64,000 bases of DNA from assembly GCF_030066995.1 (NCBI RefSeq), contig NZ_JASJAP010000005.1, positions 1 through 64,000 of the forward strand, read 5' to 3'. Below are positions 26,178-35,622 of this stretch, piece after piece; position 1 is the stretch's first letter; every line of letters begins with the position of its first letter. Under the pieces are notes generated by a model that was given only the letters and a program-made list of their open reading frames with translations, was not told the origin of the DNA and made no database searches. Source of the stretch: Erythrobacter sp. (GTDB lineage: Bacteria; Pseudomonadota; Alphaproteobacteria; Sphingomonadales; Sphingomonadaceae). Made by a program: the position numbers and the translations under genes.

Positions 26178-26972
26178 ATGACCTACGAAACGATCACCGT
26201 CGAAACCGACGCAGCGGGCACCAAGGGCGTTACGCTGATGACGCTCAACCGGCCCAAGGCCCTGAACGCGCTCAACAGCCAGGTGCTCGCCGATCTGACT
26301 TGCGCCTTTGCCGGATACCAGGCCGACGAAACGCAGCTGTGCGCGGTGCTGACGGGCTCGGGCGAGAAGGCCTTTGCCGCAGGCGCAGATATCAAGGAGA
26401 TGCACGACAAGGCTGCAGCCGATTTCTATCTCGACGATTTCTTCAGCCCCTGGACGAGCGAGATCGTCAAGAAGACCCGCAAGCCCTGGATCGCGGCGGT
26501 CAACGGCTTTGCATTGGGCGGCGGTTGCGAGTTGGCGATGATGGCCGATTTCATCATCGCGAGCGACAACGCCAAGTTCGGCCAGCCCGAAATCAAGTTG
26601 GGCGTCGCGCCCGGCATGGGCGGTTCGCAGCGTCTGACCCGCGCGATTGGAAAGTCCAAGGCGATGGAAATGTGCCTCACAGGCCGGATGATGGGCGCCG
26701 AGGAAGCCGAGCGCGCCAATCTGGTCGTGCGCGTCGTGCCGCAAGCCGACCTCATCGCCGAAACGCTGAAAACCGCCGCCACCATTGCAAGCAAGCCGCC
26801 CATGGCCGCAATCGCCAACAAGGAGATGGTCAACGCCGCGTTCGAGACGACACTGGATCAGGGCCTGATCATGGAGCGCCGCATCTTCCAGATCCTCACC
26901 GCGAGCGAGGACAAGGCGGAAGGCATGGCGGCGTTCATCGAGAAGCGCGAGGGCACGTGGAAGGGGCGTTAG
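26178..26972 (+). CDS. Enoyl-CoA hydratase
   Basis: This 264-residue crotonase has [20 protein letters not shown], the oxyanion hole [15 protein letters not shown], and both catalytic Glu regions: [18 protein letters not shown] and [19 protein letters not shown]. Context suggests it hydrates methacrylyl-CoA in the valine pathway. An ATG 21 bp upstream (26157) lies in the repeat hairpin, so ATG 26178 after GGAGACGA is preferred. Confidence 0.9.
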   Translation: MTYETITVETDAAGTKGVTLMTLNRPKALNALNSQVLADLTCAFAGYQADETQLCAVLTGSGEKAFAAGADIKEMHDKAAADFYLDDFFSPWTSEIVKKTRKPWIAAVNGFALGGGCELAMMADFIIASDNAKFGQPEIKLGVAPGMGGSQRLTRAIGKSKAMEMCLTGRMMGAEEAERANLVVRVVPQADLIAETLKTAATIASKPPMAAIANKEMVNAAFETTLDQGLIMERRIFQILTASEDKAEGMAAFIEKREGTWKGR

Positions 26973-26983
26973 TCTGTGTTGAG

Positions 26984-27073
26984 GCCGTAGCCACCCGCGC
27001 CCTCCACCCTTCCACCCGGATGATATCCCGGTAGGCTCCGGGTGGAAGGGTGGAGGGCGCGGGTGGCTACGGC
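26984..27073. repeat. Perfect 37-bp inverted repeat between echA-like gene and mmsB
   Basis: Arm 26984-27020 and arm 27037-27073 are exact reverse complements over all 37 bases, with a 16-base loop (TGATATCCCGGTAGGC). The arms are very GC-rich. The hairpin starts 11 bp after the hydratase stop and ends 34 bp before the mmsB start. No T tract follows, so it is not a standard terminator. Confidence 0.97.
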
Positions 27074-27107
27074 GCGAGCATTAGCGAGCTCAAGAGAGGA
27101 CAATGAC

Positions 27108-27980
27108 ATGAAAATCGCCTTTATCGGGCTTGGCAATATGGGCGGCGGGATGGCCGCGAACCTGGTCAAAGCGGGCTACGAAGTGCGCGCGTTCGATCTC
27201 AGCGAAGAGGCTCTGATTGCGGCGAAGGACGCAGGGTGTGAGACTTTCGACACCGCGCGCGAGGCGTGCGCCGAGGCCGAGGCTGTTGTCTCGATGCTGC
27301 CGAGCAGCGGAATCGTCAAGGCGGTCTACACCAAGGACGTGATCGGCCACGCGCCGCACACCGCCGTTTTGATCGACTGCTCCACCATCGATGTCGCCAC
27401 CGCGCGCGAGGTTGCGGATGCGGCGCACGCGGAAGGCTACAAGATGGTCGACGCGCCGGTTTCGGGCGGGATAGCGGCGGCGGCGGGCGGAACGCTCACC
27501 TTCATGGTCGGCGGCGAGCATCACGCTTTCGATGCGGCCCAGCCAATCCTTGCTGCCATGGGCAAGGCGGTGATCCACGCCGGACATATCGGCGCGGGCC
27601 AGACCGCCAAGATCTGCAACAACATGCTGCTCGCCATCACCATGATCGGGACGAGCGAAGCGATGACAATGGCGGAAAAGCTGGGCCTCGATCCGCAGAA
27701 ATTCTACGAGATCAGTTCGCAATCCTCCGGCTACAACTGGTCCTTGAACGCCTACACGCCGATGCCCGGCGTTGGCGTCGAGAGCCCGGCGGACAAGGAC
27801 TACGCTGGCGGCTTTGCGACCGCGCTGATGGTCAAGGATTTGCGGCTCGCGATGGAAGCGGCCGAAGGCGCGGGCGCGGCGGTCCCGCTGGCCTCGCGCG
27901 CGGCGGCGCTGTACGAGGATTACCTTGGCGCGGGCAACGAAGCGGTGGATTTCTCGGGGATCATCAAGACGTATTCGTAA
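27108..27980 (+). CDS. mmsB: 3-hydroxyisobutyrate dehydrogenase
   Basis: The 290-residue protein has the Rossmann signature AFIGLGNMGGGMAANLVKAG, the substrate loop DAPVSGGIAAAAGGTLTFMV, and the catalytic Lys in GQTAKICNNMLL. It oxidises 3-hydroxyisobutyrate to methylmalonate semialdehyde, the substrate of MmsA. ATG 27108 follows AAGAGAGGA. An earlier in-frame ATG (27042) lies in the hairpin arm and is rejected. Confidence 0.95.
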   Translation: MKIAFIGLGNMGGGMAANLVKAGYEVRAFDLSEEALIAAKDAGCETFDTAREACAEAEAVVSMLPSSGIVKAVYTKDVIGHAPHTAVLIDCSTIDVATAREVADAAHAEGYKMVDAPVSGGIAAAAGGTLTFMVGGEHHAFDAAQPILAAMGKAVIHAGHIGAGQTAKICNNMLLAITMIGTSEAMTMAEKLGLDPQKFYEISSQSSGYNWSLNAYTPMPGVGVESPADKDYAGGFATALMVKDLRLAMEAAEGAGAAVPLASRAAALYEDYLGAGNEAVDFSGIIKTYS

Positions 27981-28016
27981 GAGAATGCGCGTCCTTCGAG
28001 CCCACACACTGCGCGT

Positions 28017-28742
28017 TCAACCCACGATCTGCGCAACGATCCCCTTAAGCCACTCCCGCGGCGCTTTACGCCGCCCCACATCCGCGACAAATTCCTGCCC
28101 GCGCGCAACGCTCTTCAGCCTGCCTCCCCGCAGCCAGCGATCCGCGCGGTCGTGATAGGACAATCCGCCGCGCCTTAGCCAATCGGGCCGCCGCCACACG
28201 CTGGGCGGACCACCCTGCACGGTCAGCCGCAAAGCCTCGCTCGCGCGCGCTGCGACCGCGCCTTCACCAAACCAGATCGCATCGTTTGCGCCATGCATCC
28301 CCAGCGCGTGCGGGTGATTGAGGTCGAGCATCACTTGTGGCGCGCCCTGCGAGAGGGCGATGATCGCCTCAACCTTCAGGTAGCCGAAGATACGGTGGTG
28401 CGGCTCGCCGCTCAGCTCGTCCGCAAACAGCCCGAAAAAGACGAACACGTCGCCAAGCGTCACGCCTTGCCGCTCCAGATGCGTTTGCGCCGCGCCGGTC
28501 TGTCCGAACGCACAGGTCCCATCGGGCAGGAACATCGGATCGTGGTGGCACAGATCACCCGCGCTCAACCGCCCCCTGCTCGCATTTTCCGCGTGCTCGC
28601 CCAGTCCCAGATCGCCATAGGTGGTGCGCGAGAGCCCTTTGGTGTCGGGGATGGGCAGGCTGACCGGCGCGCCATCCACGATCGGCGAAGGCCCTCCGCC
28701 CGCGCTTGTGTCAAAGCCCTTACGTGAAAAGACGATCCGCAT
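28017..28742 (-). CDS. Nmad3-like (nucleotide modification associated) protein
   Basis: The 241-residue protein begins MRIVFSRKGFDTSAGGGPSP, with SLPIPDTKGLSRTTYGDLG and FGQTGAAQTHLERQGVTLGD, followed by FFGLFADE. This fits the family annotated as nucleotide modification associated domain 3, proposed from phage and genome context and without a known reaction. No modification genes are adjacent here. The frame continues upstream to 28856, but ATG 28742 matches the family's N-terminus. It is convergent with mmsB. Confidence 0.6.
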   Translation of the reverse strand: MRIVFSRKGFDTSAGGGPSPIVDGAPVSLPIPDTKGLSRTTYGDLGLGEHAENASRGRLSAGDLCHHDPMFLPDGTCAFGQTGAAQTHLERQGVTLGDVFVFFGLFADELSGEPHHRIFGYLKVEAIIALSQGAPQVMLDLNHPHALGMHGANDAIWFGEGAVAARASEALRLTVQGGPPSVWRRPDWLRRGGLSYHDRADRWLRGGRLKSVARGQEFVADVGRRKAPREWLKGIVAQIVG

Positions 28743-28849
28743 GCGACCGTCACCTAGCCACGCCCTGCCCTGCTTGCGACAAAATGTTGCACTAGAGGCG
28801 TATTTCCTTGCTTTGATTTGGAGCCGCTTTGGGAGTAAGGCCCGCCGCC

Positions 28850-29662
28850 ATGACATCCGATATCAAAGTGACCGCCCTGATCATGGCCGGCAAGCGTTCG
28901 GGGGTTCTTGATCCCTTGGCCGAGCGCGCGGGCGTGGCGCAGAAATGCGTGGTCCCGGTCAACGGCGTACCTATGGTCGCGCGGGTCACCGCCGCGGTCG
29001 CCGCCTGCCCCGAAGTCGGTGCGATCCGCATCGTCGCGCATGAGCCCGATGAGATCGCCGCGCAGCCCAATATCGCCAAACTGATCGAGGAAGGCCGCCT
29101 CTCTTTCGCGGAAGGCAAATTCAACATCGTCGACAGCGTCTTCAGCGGAGCCGAGGGCGCGGATTTTCCGCTGCTGATCACCACCGCCGACAATTGCCTG
29201 GTGACGCCCGAGGGTTATTCGGAGTTCATCGGCAAAGCGCTCGCGGCGGATGCCGGAGGCGCCGCGGGGCTCGCGCGCAGGGAAGATGTGCAGGCCGCCG
29301 ATCCCGAAGGGCAGAAGAAGTTCTACCAGTTTAAGGACGGCGGCTTTTCGAACTGCAACATGTACTGGATCGGCAGCGAGCAGGCGCTAAGCGCGGCGGA
29401 GATCATGCGCGAGGGCGGGCAGTTTGTGAAATTTCCGCGCCGCATCATCAAGGCCTTTGGCCTGATAAACCTGATCCGCTTCCGCCTGGGCACCGGCTCG
29501 AAGGAGAAATTGTTCGAGCAGGTCTCGAAACGGTTCGGCTTCAACATGGTCCCGGTCGAACTGTCCGACGGGCACTACGCCATCGATGTCGATAACGAAC
29601 GCACCTTTGCGGTGACCGAGAAGATCCTCAAGCGGCGCGAGGGCGACCGAAGCGCCGCCTGA
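28850..29662 (+). CDS. MobA-like NTP transferase domain protein
   Basis: The 270-residue protein has a nucleotidyltransferase fold (ALIMAGKRSGVLDPLAERAG, Lys in QKCVVPVNGVPMV, metal-site FPLLITTADNCLV) and a longer C-terminal part. It probably transfers a nucleotide to a phosphorylated sugar or alcohol. It is followed 19 bp later by a flippase-like gene, which suggests a role in building an envelope polymer or lipid. ATG 28850 is used rather than the TTG at 28829. Confidence 0.75.
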   Translation: MTSDIKVTALIMAGKRSGVLDPLAERAGVAQKCVVPVNGVPMVARVTAAVAACPEVGAIRIVAHEPDEIAAQPNIAKLIEEGRLSFAEGKFNIVDSVFSGAEGADFPLLITTADNCLVTPEGYSEFIGKALAADAGGAAGLARREDVQAADPEGQKKFYQFKDGGFSNCNMYWIGSEQALSAAEIMREGGQFVKFPRRIIKAFGLINLIRFRLGTGSKEKLFEQVSKRFGFNMVPVELSDGHYAIDVDNERTFAVTEKILKRREGDRSAA

Positions 29663-29681
29663 TCGGCTTCGCGACGAACCG

Positions 29682-31016
29682 ATGAAACGGCTCTTTTCCA
29701 ACATTGGCTGGCTTCTGGGAGGACGCGGCTTCAACGCCGTGATGAGCCTTGTTTACCTTTACCTAGCCACCCACACGCTGGGGCTGGAGAGCTTTGGCTA
29801 TTTCGCGCTGATCGTCGCGCTGGGGCAATCGATCACCGGTTTTGCCAATTTCCAGACCTGGCAGTTTATCGTGCGCTGGGGCGCGAATGGGTCGGGAACC
29901 CCGGAAAACCCCGATCCCGAAAGCGTGCGCGAGGCAACCGGTTTTGCAATTGCGCTCGATGCGCTGTCGGTTGCAATGGGCACGGTGGCGGCGGGCCTGT
30001 TGGTCTGGACCGCATCCGCCTGGTTGCCGCTCCCTGAAGAGCTTTACCCCATCACTTTCGGTTATTGCGTGATCTCGCTGCTGGCGATCCGCACCACGCC
30101 CACGGGGCTGTTGCGCCTGCGCTTCAAGTTCGCGACCGCGACCGCAGCCGAGGCCGTGCAGCCCGCGATCCGCGCCGCCGGGGCCATTCTGGCATTCTTC
30201 CTGATGCCCAATGTGGCCGGGTTCATCCTCGCCTGGGCGGCGTCTGAGGTGTGCGTGGCGGTCGCGCTGTGGATCGCGGCGGCGCGCGAGGGCCGCATTG
30301 ACCTCAGCGCGATCAGCTTCACCCGCATCCCCGCGCGCTATTCCGACGCCTGGGCCTTTGTGTGGTCAACCAATATGTCGGGTTCGCTCAGCATTGCCGG
30401 TAAGCAAGTCATCATTCTTCTGGTGGGCACGTTTGGCGGCGCCGCGCTTGCCGGGGGCTTCCGCGTCGCTTCGCAGCTCGGTCAGGCTTTGGTGAGCCTC
30501 GCGCAGACAATCTCCAAAGCGATTCTGCCCGAATTGGTCCACGCGCGGGACAACGCGCTCGCTATGGCGCGGCGTATGGCCAATATCGCAGTGGTCGCGG
30601 GTGTGGTCGCGGTGGTGGTGGCGCTACTCGGCGGGCGCTGGGCGCTCGGCGTCATCGCGCAGGACGATTTCAGCGCGTTTTACTGGGCGATGGTGATCCT
30701 GAGCATTGCGGGCGCAGTGGAGCTGATCGGGGCGAGCCTTGAATCGCTGCTGGTCTCGGCTGGCCGCGCGGGCACGGCCTTCATCGTGCGCGCGGTGCCC
30801 ACCGTGCTGGCGCTGGTCCTGCTCGACGCGGCGATCGATTGGAACGGTGCCAAGGGCGCGGCGTTTGCGGTGCTCGGCTCCAGCAGCCTCGCGGTGATCG
30901 GGTTTTACGTGGCGATCCTGAATCTGAGCGAGATCCGGATCGAACTGGAGCCGCAGGCGGAGAGCGAGCCTGACAGCGAAAACGAGGCGCAAGAGGCCCG
31001 CCAGGCCGCCGAATAG
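29682..31016 (+). CDS. Oligosaccharide flippase-like membrane protein
   Basis: The 444-residue polytopic protein has about 12-14 helices and an N-terminal pattern (LGGRGFNAVMSLVYLYLATH, then GYFALIVALGQSI) of the MATE/Wzx (polysaccharide synthesis) superfamily, with an acidic C-terminal tail (SEPDSENEAQE). It probably moves a lipid-linked sugar across the inner membrane. Pairing with the nucleotidyltransferase suggests a shared envelope pathway; the substrate is unknown. Confidence 0.8.
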   Translation: MKRLFSNIGWLLGGRGFNAVMSLVYLYLATHTLGLESFGYFALIVALGQSITGFANFQTWQFIVRWGANGSGTPENPDPESVREATGFAIALDALSVAMGTVAAGLLVWTASAWLPLPEELYPITFGYCVISLLAIRTTPTGLLRLRFKFATATAAEAVQPAIRAAGAILAFFLMPNVAGFILAWAASEVCVAVALWIAAAREGRIDLSAISFTRIPARYSDAWAFVWSTNMSGSLSIAGKQVIILLVGTFGGAALAGGFRVASQLGQALVSLAQTISKAILPELVHARDNALAMARRMANIAVVAGVVAVVVALLGGRWALGVIAQDDFSAFYWAMVILSIAGAVELIGASLESLLVSAGRAGTAFIVRAVPTVLALVLLDAAIDWNGAKGAAFAVLGSSSLAVIGFYVAILNLSEIRIELEPQAESEPDSENEAQEARQAAE

Positions 31017-31030
31017 GTTGGCGCAGGCTG

Positions 31031-32062
31031 TCATGAGCAGGGCTGAGAATTTCCCGCAATGTGCTCTGCCAACGGGCCTAGCCCCATGGCTTCGCGCCGC
31101 TCATCCACCCGTTCGGGTTCTTCCAGAGGATGCGGCTCCCATGCGCCGCCTTTGCAGATTAGCTGAACACCATATCGCTGCTTAATATTGAGCGCGCGTG
31201 CATTGCGATCATAAAGTGAGGCGTAACCGATTTTCGAGATTTCGCCGGTCGCCAAAAGCGGCTCCATCAGCCCAAGCGCGCGGCGCTGGAAGGCAGGATC
31301 GAGATCGGCGTGTTGGGTGATCAGCCATGCTCCAAACGCGGCGCGCTTGCCTACTTGGGATTGGCGAGGCCACCCACTTTTCATCACCTGCGCCTCGAGC
31401 CACTCTGTGTTGTCGCGATCAACCCGCATGATCTCACTGCCGAGCAGGGCCACAAAAACGGTGCGCTCCTCAGCAGTCATCTTGGGAGTGCGCGGTGCCG
31501 ACACTTCCATCACGCCCCAGCGATAGGCGCCTCGCAGCATTTGATCGGCCATCGTGCGACTTTCAATTTCGCCCGCAAAATCATCGGAGCTTGCAAATGG
31601 TATCCGCTCCTGCGCGCGCTTTACCGACTGCACAAGCGTATCAAACACCAGCCGTGCGCCGCGCGTCGCTTTTGCGAGTTCGGCGTAGTTGGCAAAGCCC
31701 TTAAACGGATCGCCCATCACCACCTGCAGGCAGATAGAAGGCGCGCGAAGAAGACCGTTTTCAATCGAAGCGATGCCCAACTCGGCCAATTCGGCGTCGA
31801 GCCGCGCCTTGCCTTTCTGCTCACACGCATCGAGCCACGTTATCAGTTCGGCGTACTGCGCCTTTTCCACCTCGCTCGCTTCGGGAAAATGGCCGCGCAG
31901 ATATTCGAAATGGCCCGGCTCAAACCGGCCATCGACGATCCGCTCGGCCACCAGCGGCGGCGGTTCGGGGTAGTCGGGCGCTGGTTCAGACGGCTCTTGC
32001 GCAGCGATCAGCGCGAGGCTGACGACACCGAGTAAACCCGCCTTCAAAAGCGAAGCCTTCAC
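31031..32062 (-). CDS. DUF6624-like exported protein
   Basis: The protein of about 343 residues has a signal peptide (LLKAGLLGVVSLALIAAQ) and a C-terminal region VDRDNTEWLEAQVMKSGWP, then LITQHADLDPAFQRRALGLM and ASLYDRNARALNIKQRYGVQ, typical of DUF6624 proteins of unknown function. GTG 32062 overlaps the gcvPB stop as GTGA, so it may be read with the glycine-cleavage operon; ATG 32080 is also possible. Confidence 0.65.
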   Translation of the reverse strand: MKASLLKAGLLGVVSLALIAAQEPSEPAPDYPEPPPLVAERIVDGRFEPGHFEYLRGHFPEASEVEKAQYAELITWLDACEQKGKARLDAELAELGIASIENGLLRAPSICLQVVMGDPFKGFANYAELAKATRGARLVFDTLVQSVKRAQERIPFASSDDFAGEIESRTMADQMLRGAYRWGVMEVSAPRTPKMTAEERTVFVALLGSEIMRVDRDNTEWLEAQVMKSGWPRQSQVGKRAAFGAWLITQHADLDPAFQRRALGLMEPLLATGEISKIGYASLYDRNARALNIKQRYGVQLICKGGAWEPHPLEEPERVDERREAMGLGPLAEHIAGNSQPCS

Positions 32063-33636
32063 TCTGCCGGCTCTTCCCACGCCAGTTTCGGCTTACGCGC
32101 CGCCGCCGTTTCATCCAGCCGCCGACGCGGCGCGAAATACGGCGCCTGCTTCAGCGTTTCGTCGCCGTCGAGAGCGCGCTGGACCACGTGGCGGAAGGCG
32201 GTGATGAACTGGTCGATCGAGGCCTTGCTCTCGGTCTCGGTCGGCTCGACCAGCATCGCGCCGTGGACGACCAGCGGGAAGTACACCGTCATCGGGTGAT
32301 AGCCCTCATCGATCAGACCCTTGGCGAGATCGAGCGTCGAGAGCCCGCCGCCGAAATCCTTGTCGCCAAACAGCGCCTCGTGCATGCACGGTCCGCTATC
32401 CGCAAACGGCGCGTGGAGAATGTCTTCCAGACTGCGCAGGATGTAATTGGCGTTGAGCACCGCGTCCTCGGAAACCTGCTTCAGGCCATCGGCGCCGTGA
32501 CTGAGCATATAGGTCAGCGCTCTTGTGAACATGCCCATCTGGCCGTGGAACGCCGTCATCCGGCCAAAGGTCTGATGTTCGGCGTCGGCGTTCTCTTCCT
32601 CGACGATATGGAATTCGCCAGCTTCGTCCTTTTCGACGTAAGGCAGCGGGGCGAACGGCATCAGCGCTTCGGAGAAAACCACCGGTCCTGAGCCCGGGCC
32701 ACCGCCGCCATGCGGGGTGGAGAAGGTCTTGTGCAGGTTGATATGCATCGCATCGACGCCAAGGTCGCCCGGACGCACTCGGCCCACGATGGCGTTGAAG
32801 TTCGCGCCGTCGCAATAGACGTAGCCGCCAACCGCGTGCACCGCGTCCGCAATGGTGCGGAAATCCTTTTCGAACAGGCCGCACGTGTTGGGGTTGGTGA
32901 TCATCACCGCCGCCACATCACTGTCCCCTTCCCCGCCCTTGCCAAGGCGCGCTTTCAGGGCCTCGACATCGACGCGCCCCTCGGGCGTCGCGGGAATGTT
33001 CTCGACCTTGTAGCCGGCAAACGCGGCGGTCGCGGGGTTGGTGCCGTGCGCGCTCTCAGGCACAAGCACAACCTCGCGCGGGTTGCCCGCGGCGGTGTGC
33101 GCGGCGCGGATCGCCAGGATGCCGCACAATTCGCCATGCGCGCCCGCCTTGGGACTCATCGCGACGCCCGGCATACCGGTCAGCGTCTTGAGCCAGGTCG
33201 CAAGCTGATCGATCACTTCCAGCGCGCCCTGCACGCTGGATTGGGGCGCAAGCGGGTGGATATCGGCAAATCCCGGAAGCCGCGCGAGCTTTTCGTTGAG
33301 GCGCGGATTGTGCTTCATCGTGCAGCTGCCGAGCGGGAAGAAGCCCAGATCGATGCCGTAATTCTGACGGCTGAGCCGCGTGTAGTGGCGCACGGTTTCC
33401 GGCTCGGTCAGGCCGACAAGGCCGATGGGCTCGGACCGTTCGAAACCGCCAAGGCGCGAAGGCGCTCGCTTGTCGATCTCGGGCAGATCGACGCCGGTGG
33501 TCTCAGCCTTGCCGATCTCGAAGATCAAGCGTTCTTCCAGCATCAGCGCGCGGTTGCCGGTGGTGGTGACGGTCTCCCCGCTCGCGTCGGCGACTTCCAT
33601 GGTGGGCTTCCAGCCGGACTTGTTGGGGGCGTTCAT
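32059..33636 (-). CDS. gcvPB: Glycine dehydrogenase (decarboxylating) subunit 2
   Basis: The C-terminal half of the P-protein, 525 residues, has the pyridoxal-phosphate lysine in INLHKTFSTPHGGGGPGSGP and the conserved LGSCTMKHNPRLNEK. With GcvPA it decarboxylates glycine and passes aminomethyl to GcvH. Last of the gcv genes, separated from gcvPA by about 118 bp of REP-like sequence. Confidence 0.96.
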   Translation of the reverse strand: MNAPNKSGWKPTMEVADASGETVTTTGNRALMLEERLIFEIGKAETTGVDLPEIDKRAPSRLGGFERSEPIGLVGLTEPETVRHYTRLSRQNYGIDLGFFPLGSCTMKHNPRLNEKLARLPGFADIHPLAPQSSVQGALEVIDQLATWLKTLTGMPGVAMSPKAGAHGELCGILAIRAAHTAAGNPREVVLVPESAHGTNPATAAFAGYKVENIPATPEGRVDVEALKARLGKGGEGDSDVAAVMITNPNTCGLFEKDFRTIADAVHAVGGYVYCDGANFNAIVGRVRPGDLGVDAMHINLHKTFSTPHGGGGPGSGPVVFSEALMPFAPLPYVEKDEAGEFHIVEEENADAEHQTFGRMTAFHGQMGMFTRALTYMLSHGADGLKQVSEDAVLNANYILRSLEDILHAPFADSGPCMHEALFGDKDFGGGLSTLDLAKGLIDEGYHPMTVYFPLVVHGAMLVEPTETESKASIDQFITAFRHVVQRALDGDETLKQAPYFAPRRRLDETAAARKPKLAWEEPAE

Positions 33637-33639
33637 ACG

Positions 33640-33745
33640 AAACTCCGTTCGTGCTGAGCCTGTCGAAGCACCGTATTTTCTTCGAGTGCAGGCGTGCGAA
33701 ATAAGAAGGACGGCCCTTCGACAAGCTCAGGGCGAACGGTTGATG
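33640..33745. repeat. REP-like repeat inside the gcv operon
   Basis: CCGTTCGTGCTGAGCCTGTC near 33646 is paired with GCCCTTCGACAAGCTCAGGG near 33713-33732 in inverted form. The insert lies between gcvPA and gcvPB. The motif is related to those at 24298-24604. Confidence 0.75.
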
Positions 33746-33754
33746 ATGGTGCGA

Positions 33755-35134
33755 TCATGCCGGTACCTGTGCAGCAAGAGCGTCGTGCAGTTCGATCGCA
33801 AGGCGGTCGATATCGTCTTCGGTGGTGGTCTCGGTCACCGCGACCAGCAGCGCGTGTTCGAGCGCTTCGACGCCGGGATACAGGCGCCCGAGCGACACAC
33901 CGCCCAGAACGCCGCGGTCGGCCAGGTCGCGCACAATCTCACGCGCGGGCTTGCCATCGAGCATCAGGGTAAACTCGTTGAAGAACGAATTGTTGAGCAG
34001 GCTGACGCCCGGCACCTTCTCAAGCCTGTCCGCCGCAAGGCACGCAAGGCGGTGGTTCTCGGCGGCCAGCTGGCGCAGGCCCTTCTCCCCCAGCAGCGTC
34101 ATATGCGTGGTGAACGCCAGCGCGCAGAGCCCTGAATTGGTGCAGATATTCGACGTCGCCTTTTCGCGGCGGATGTGCTGTTCGCGCGTGGAGAGCGTCA
34201 GGACGAAGCCGCGCTTGCCCTCGGCGTCCACGGTCTCGCCGCACAGACGTCCGGGCATCTGGCGCACATGCTTGGGATCGCGCACCGCGAAGAGGCCCAG
34301 ATACGGCCCGCCGAATTGCAGGCCCACGCCCAGTGCCTGGCCCTCGCCCACGACGATGTCCGCGCCCATCTCGCCCGGCGATGTGATAGCGCCCAGCGCC
34401 ACCGGCTCGGTGTTGACGACCACCAGCAGCGCGCCCTTGGCGCGCGCGGCGTCGGCGACCTTTGAAAGGTCCGAAATGCGCCCGAGGATATCGGGATACT
34501 GCACCACGACGCAGGCCGTGTCCTCGTCGATCCGCGCGGTCAGCGTGTCGAGATTGGGTTCGGTGGTGATCGCGGGCTGCGCGTCGGCGATCTCCTCGCC
34601 GGTGTACTGCGCCATGGTCTTGACCACCTGCGCGTAATGCGGGTGGAGCGAACCGGAAAGCACGGCGCGCTTGCGCCTGGTCACGCGGGTGGCCATCGCC
34701 ACCGCTTCCCAGCACGCGGTCGAGCCATCGTAAAGCGAGGCGTTGGCCACCGCGCAGCCGTAAAGCCGCGCGACCTGGGTCTGAAACTCGAACAGCATTT
34801 GCAGCGTGCCCTGCGCGATTTCGGGCTGATAGGGCGTGTAGGCGGTGAGGAATTCGCCGCGGCTGATCACGGTGTCGACGCTGGCCGGAATGTGGTGGCG
34901 ATAGGCGCCCGCGCCAATGAAGAACGGCGTGTTCTCCGCCGCCAGGTTCTTGCCCGCGAGCGCTTTCATGTGGCGTTCGACCGCCATTTCGCTGGCGTGC
35001 ATCGGCAGATCGCGGATCGGACCATCGAGCCGCGCGACCTCGGGCACATCGACGAACAGATCATCGATTGATGACGCGCCGCATTTGGCGAGCATTTCCG
35101 CGCGGTCGGTATCGGTGAGAGGGAGGTAACGCAT
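33755..35134 (-). CDS. gcvPA: Glycine dehydrogenase (decarboxylating) subunit 1
   Basis: The 459-residue N-terminal half of the split P-protein begins [20 protein letters not shown] and has [36 protein letters not shown] and [20 protein letters not shown] 35134 follows GGGAGG-like sequence at a short distance. The frame continues upstream to 35587, but that part overlaps gcvH and is not coding. Confidence 0.96.
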   Translation of the reverse strand: MRYLPLTDTDRAEMLAKCGASSIDDLFVDVPEVARLDGPIRDLPMHASEMAVERHMKALAGKNLAAENTPFFIGAGAYRHHIPASVDTVISRGEFLTAYTPYQPEIAQGTLQMLFEFQTQVARLYGCAVANASLYDGSTACWEAVAMATRVTRRKRAVLSGSLHPHYAQVVKTMAQYTGEEIADAQPAITTEPNLDTLTARIDEDTACVVVQYPDILGRISDLSKVADAARAKGALLVVVNTEPVALGAITSPGEMGADIVVGEGQALGVGLQFGGPYLGLFAVRDPKHVRQMPGRLCGETVDAEGKRGFVLTLSTREQHIRREKATSNICTNSGLCALAFTTHMTLLGEKGLRQLAAENHRLACLAADRLEKVPGVSLLNNSFFNEFTLMLDGKPAREIVRDLADRGVLGGVSLGRLYPGVEALEHALLVAVTETTTEDDIDRLAIELHDALAAQVPA

Positions 35135-35139
35135 TGTCT

Positions 35140-35236
35140 TCACCTTCGTCATCCCGGCGAGGGCCGGGATCCAGTTTAAGAGCGCCGCCCCCAGTCTCCT
35201 GGCCCCCGGCCTGCGCGGGGGTGACGGCGGATAATT
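35140..35236. repeat. Intergenic inverted repeat between gcvH and gcvPA
   Basis: GTCATCCCGGCGAGGGCCGG at 35149 contains a stem CCCGGC..GCCGGG and is followed by CCCCGGCCTGCGCGGGGGTG near 35204-35223. This is a well-known style of intergenic repeat in alphaproteobacteria (CATCCCGGCGAAAGCCGGGA type). It separates two operon genes. Confidence 0.75.
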
Positions 35237-35244
35237 CAAGGGGA

Positions 35245-35616
35245 CTACAGCCCCGCGACGAATTCCTTGTACGCAGCCTCGTCCATCAGGCCTTCGAGCT
35301 CGTCCTTGTCGGCAACGCTCATGCGGAAGAACCAGCCGTCTTCTTCGGGTGAGGAGTTGACGAGAGCGGGCTCGTCTTCGAGCGCGGAATTGCCTTCGGT
35401 CACTTCGCCGGAAATCGGCGCGTAAACATCGCTCGCCGCTTTCACGCTTTCGACCACCGCCGCATCGCCGCCCTTGTCGAGCGCAGTGCCGACCGCGGGC
35501 AGTTCGACGAACACGATGTCGCCCAGCTGTTCCTGCGCGTAATCGGTGATACCCACCGTCGCGCTGTCGTCCTCGACTTCGATCCATTCGTGTTCATCGG
35601 TAAAATAGCGCGGCAT
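35245..35616 (-). CDS. gcvH: Glycine cleavage system H protein
   Basis: The 123-residue lipoyl carrier reads [20 protein letters not shown] and has the lipoylated Lys in [19 protein letters not shown]. It shuttles the aminomethyl group among P, T and L proteins. It follows gcvT by 6 bp. Confidence 0.97.
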   Translation of the reverse strand: MPRYFTDEHEWIEVEDDSATVGITDYAQEQLGDIVFVELPAVGTALDKGGDAAVVESVKAASDVYAPISGEVTEGNSALEDEPALVNSSPEEDGWFFRMSVADKDELEGLMDEAAYKEFVAGL

Positions 35617-35622
35617 TGCTGG

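Noticed and set aside
26984..27107. Start of mmsB at ATG 27042
   Set aside because: That ATG lies within the second arm of the 37-bp inverted repeat; ATG 27108 has AAGAGAGGA upstream and matches the family N-terminus.
33755..35587. Extension of gcvPA to 610 codons
   Set aside because: The extra 151 codons overlap gcvH and the REP-like spacer and are arginine-rich. The known GcvPA N-terminus begins at ATG 35134.
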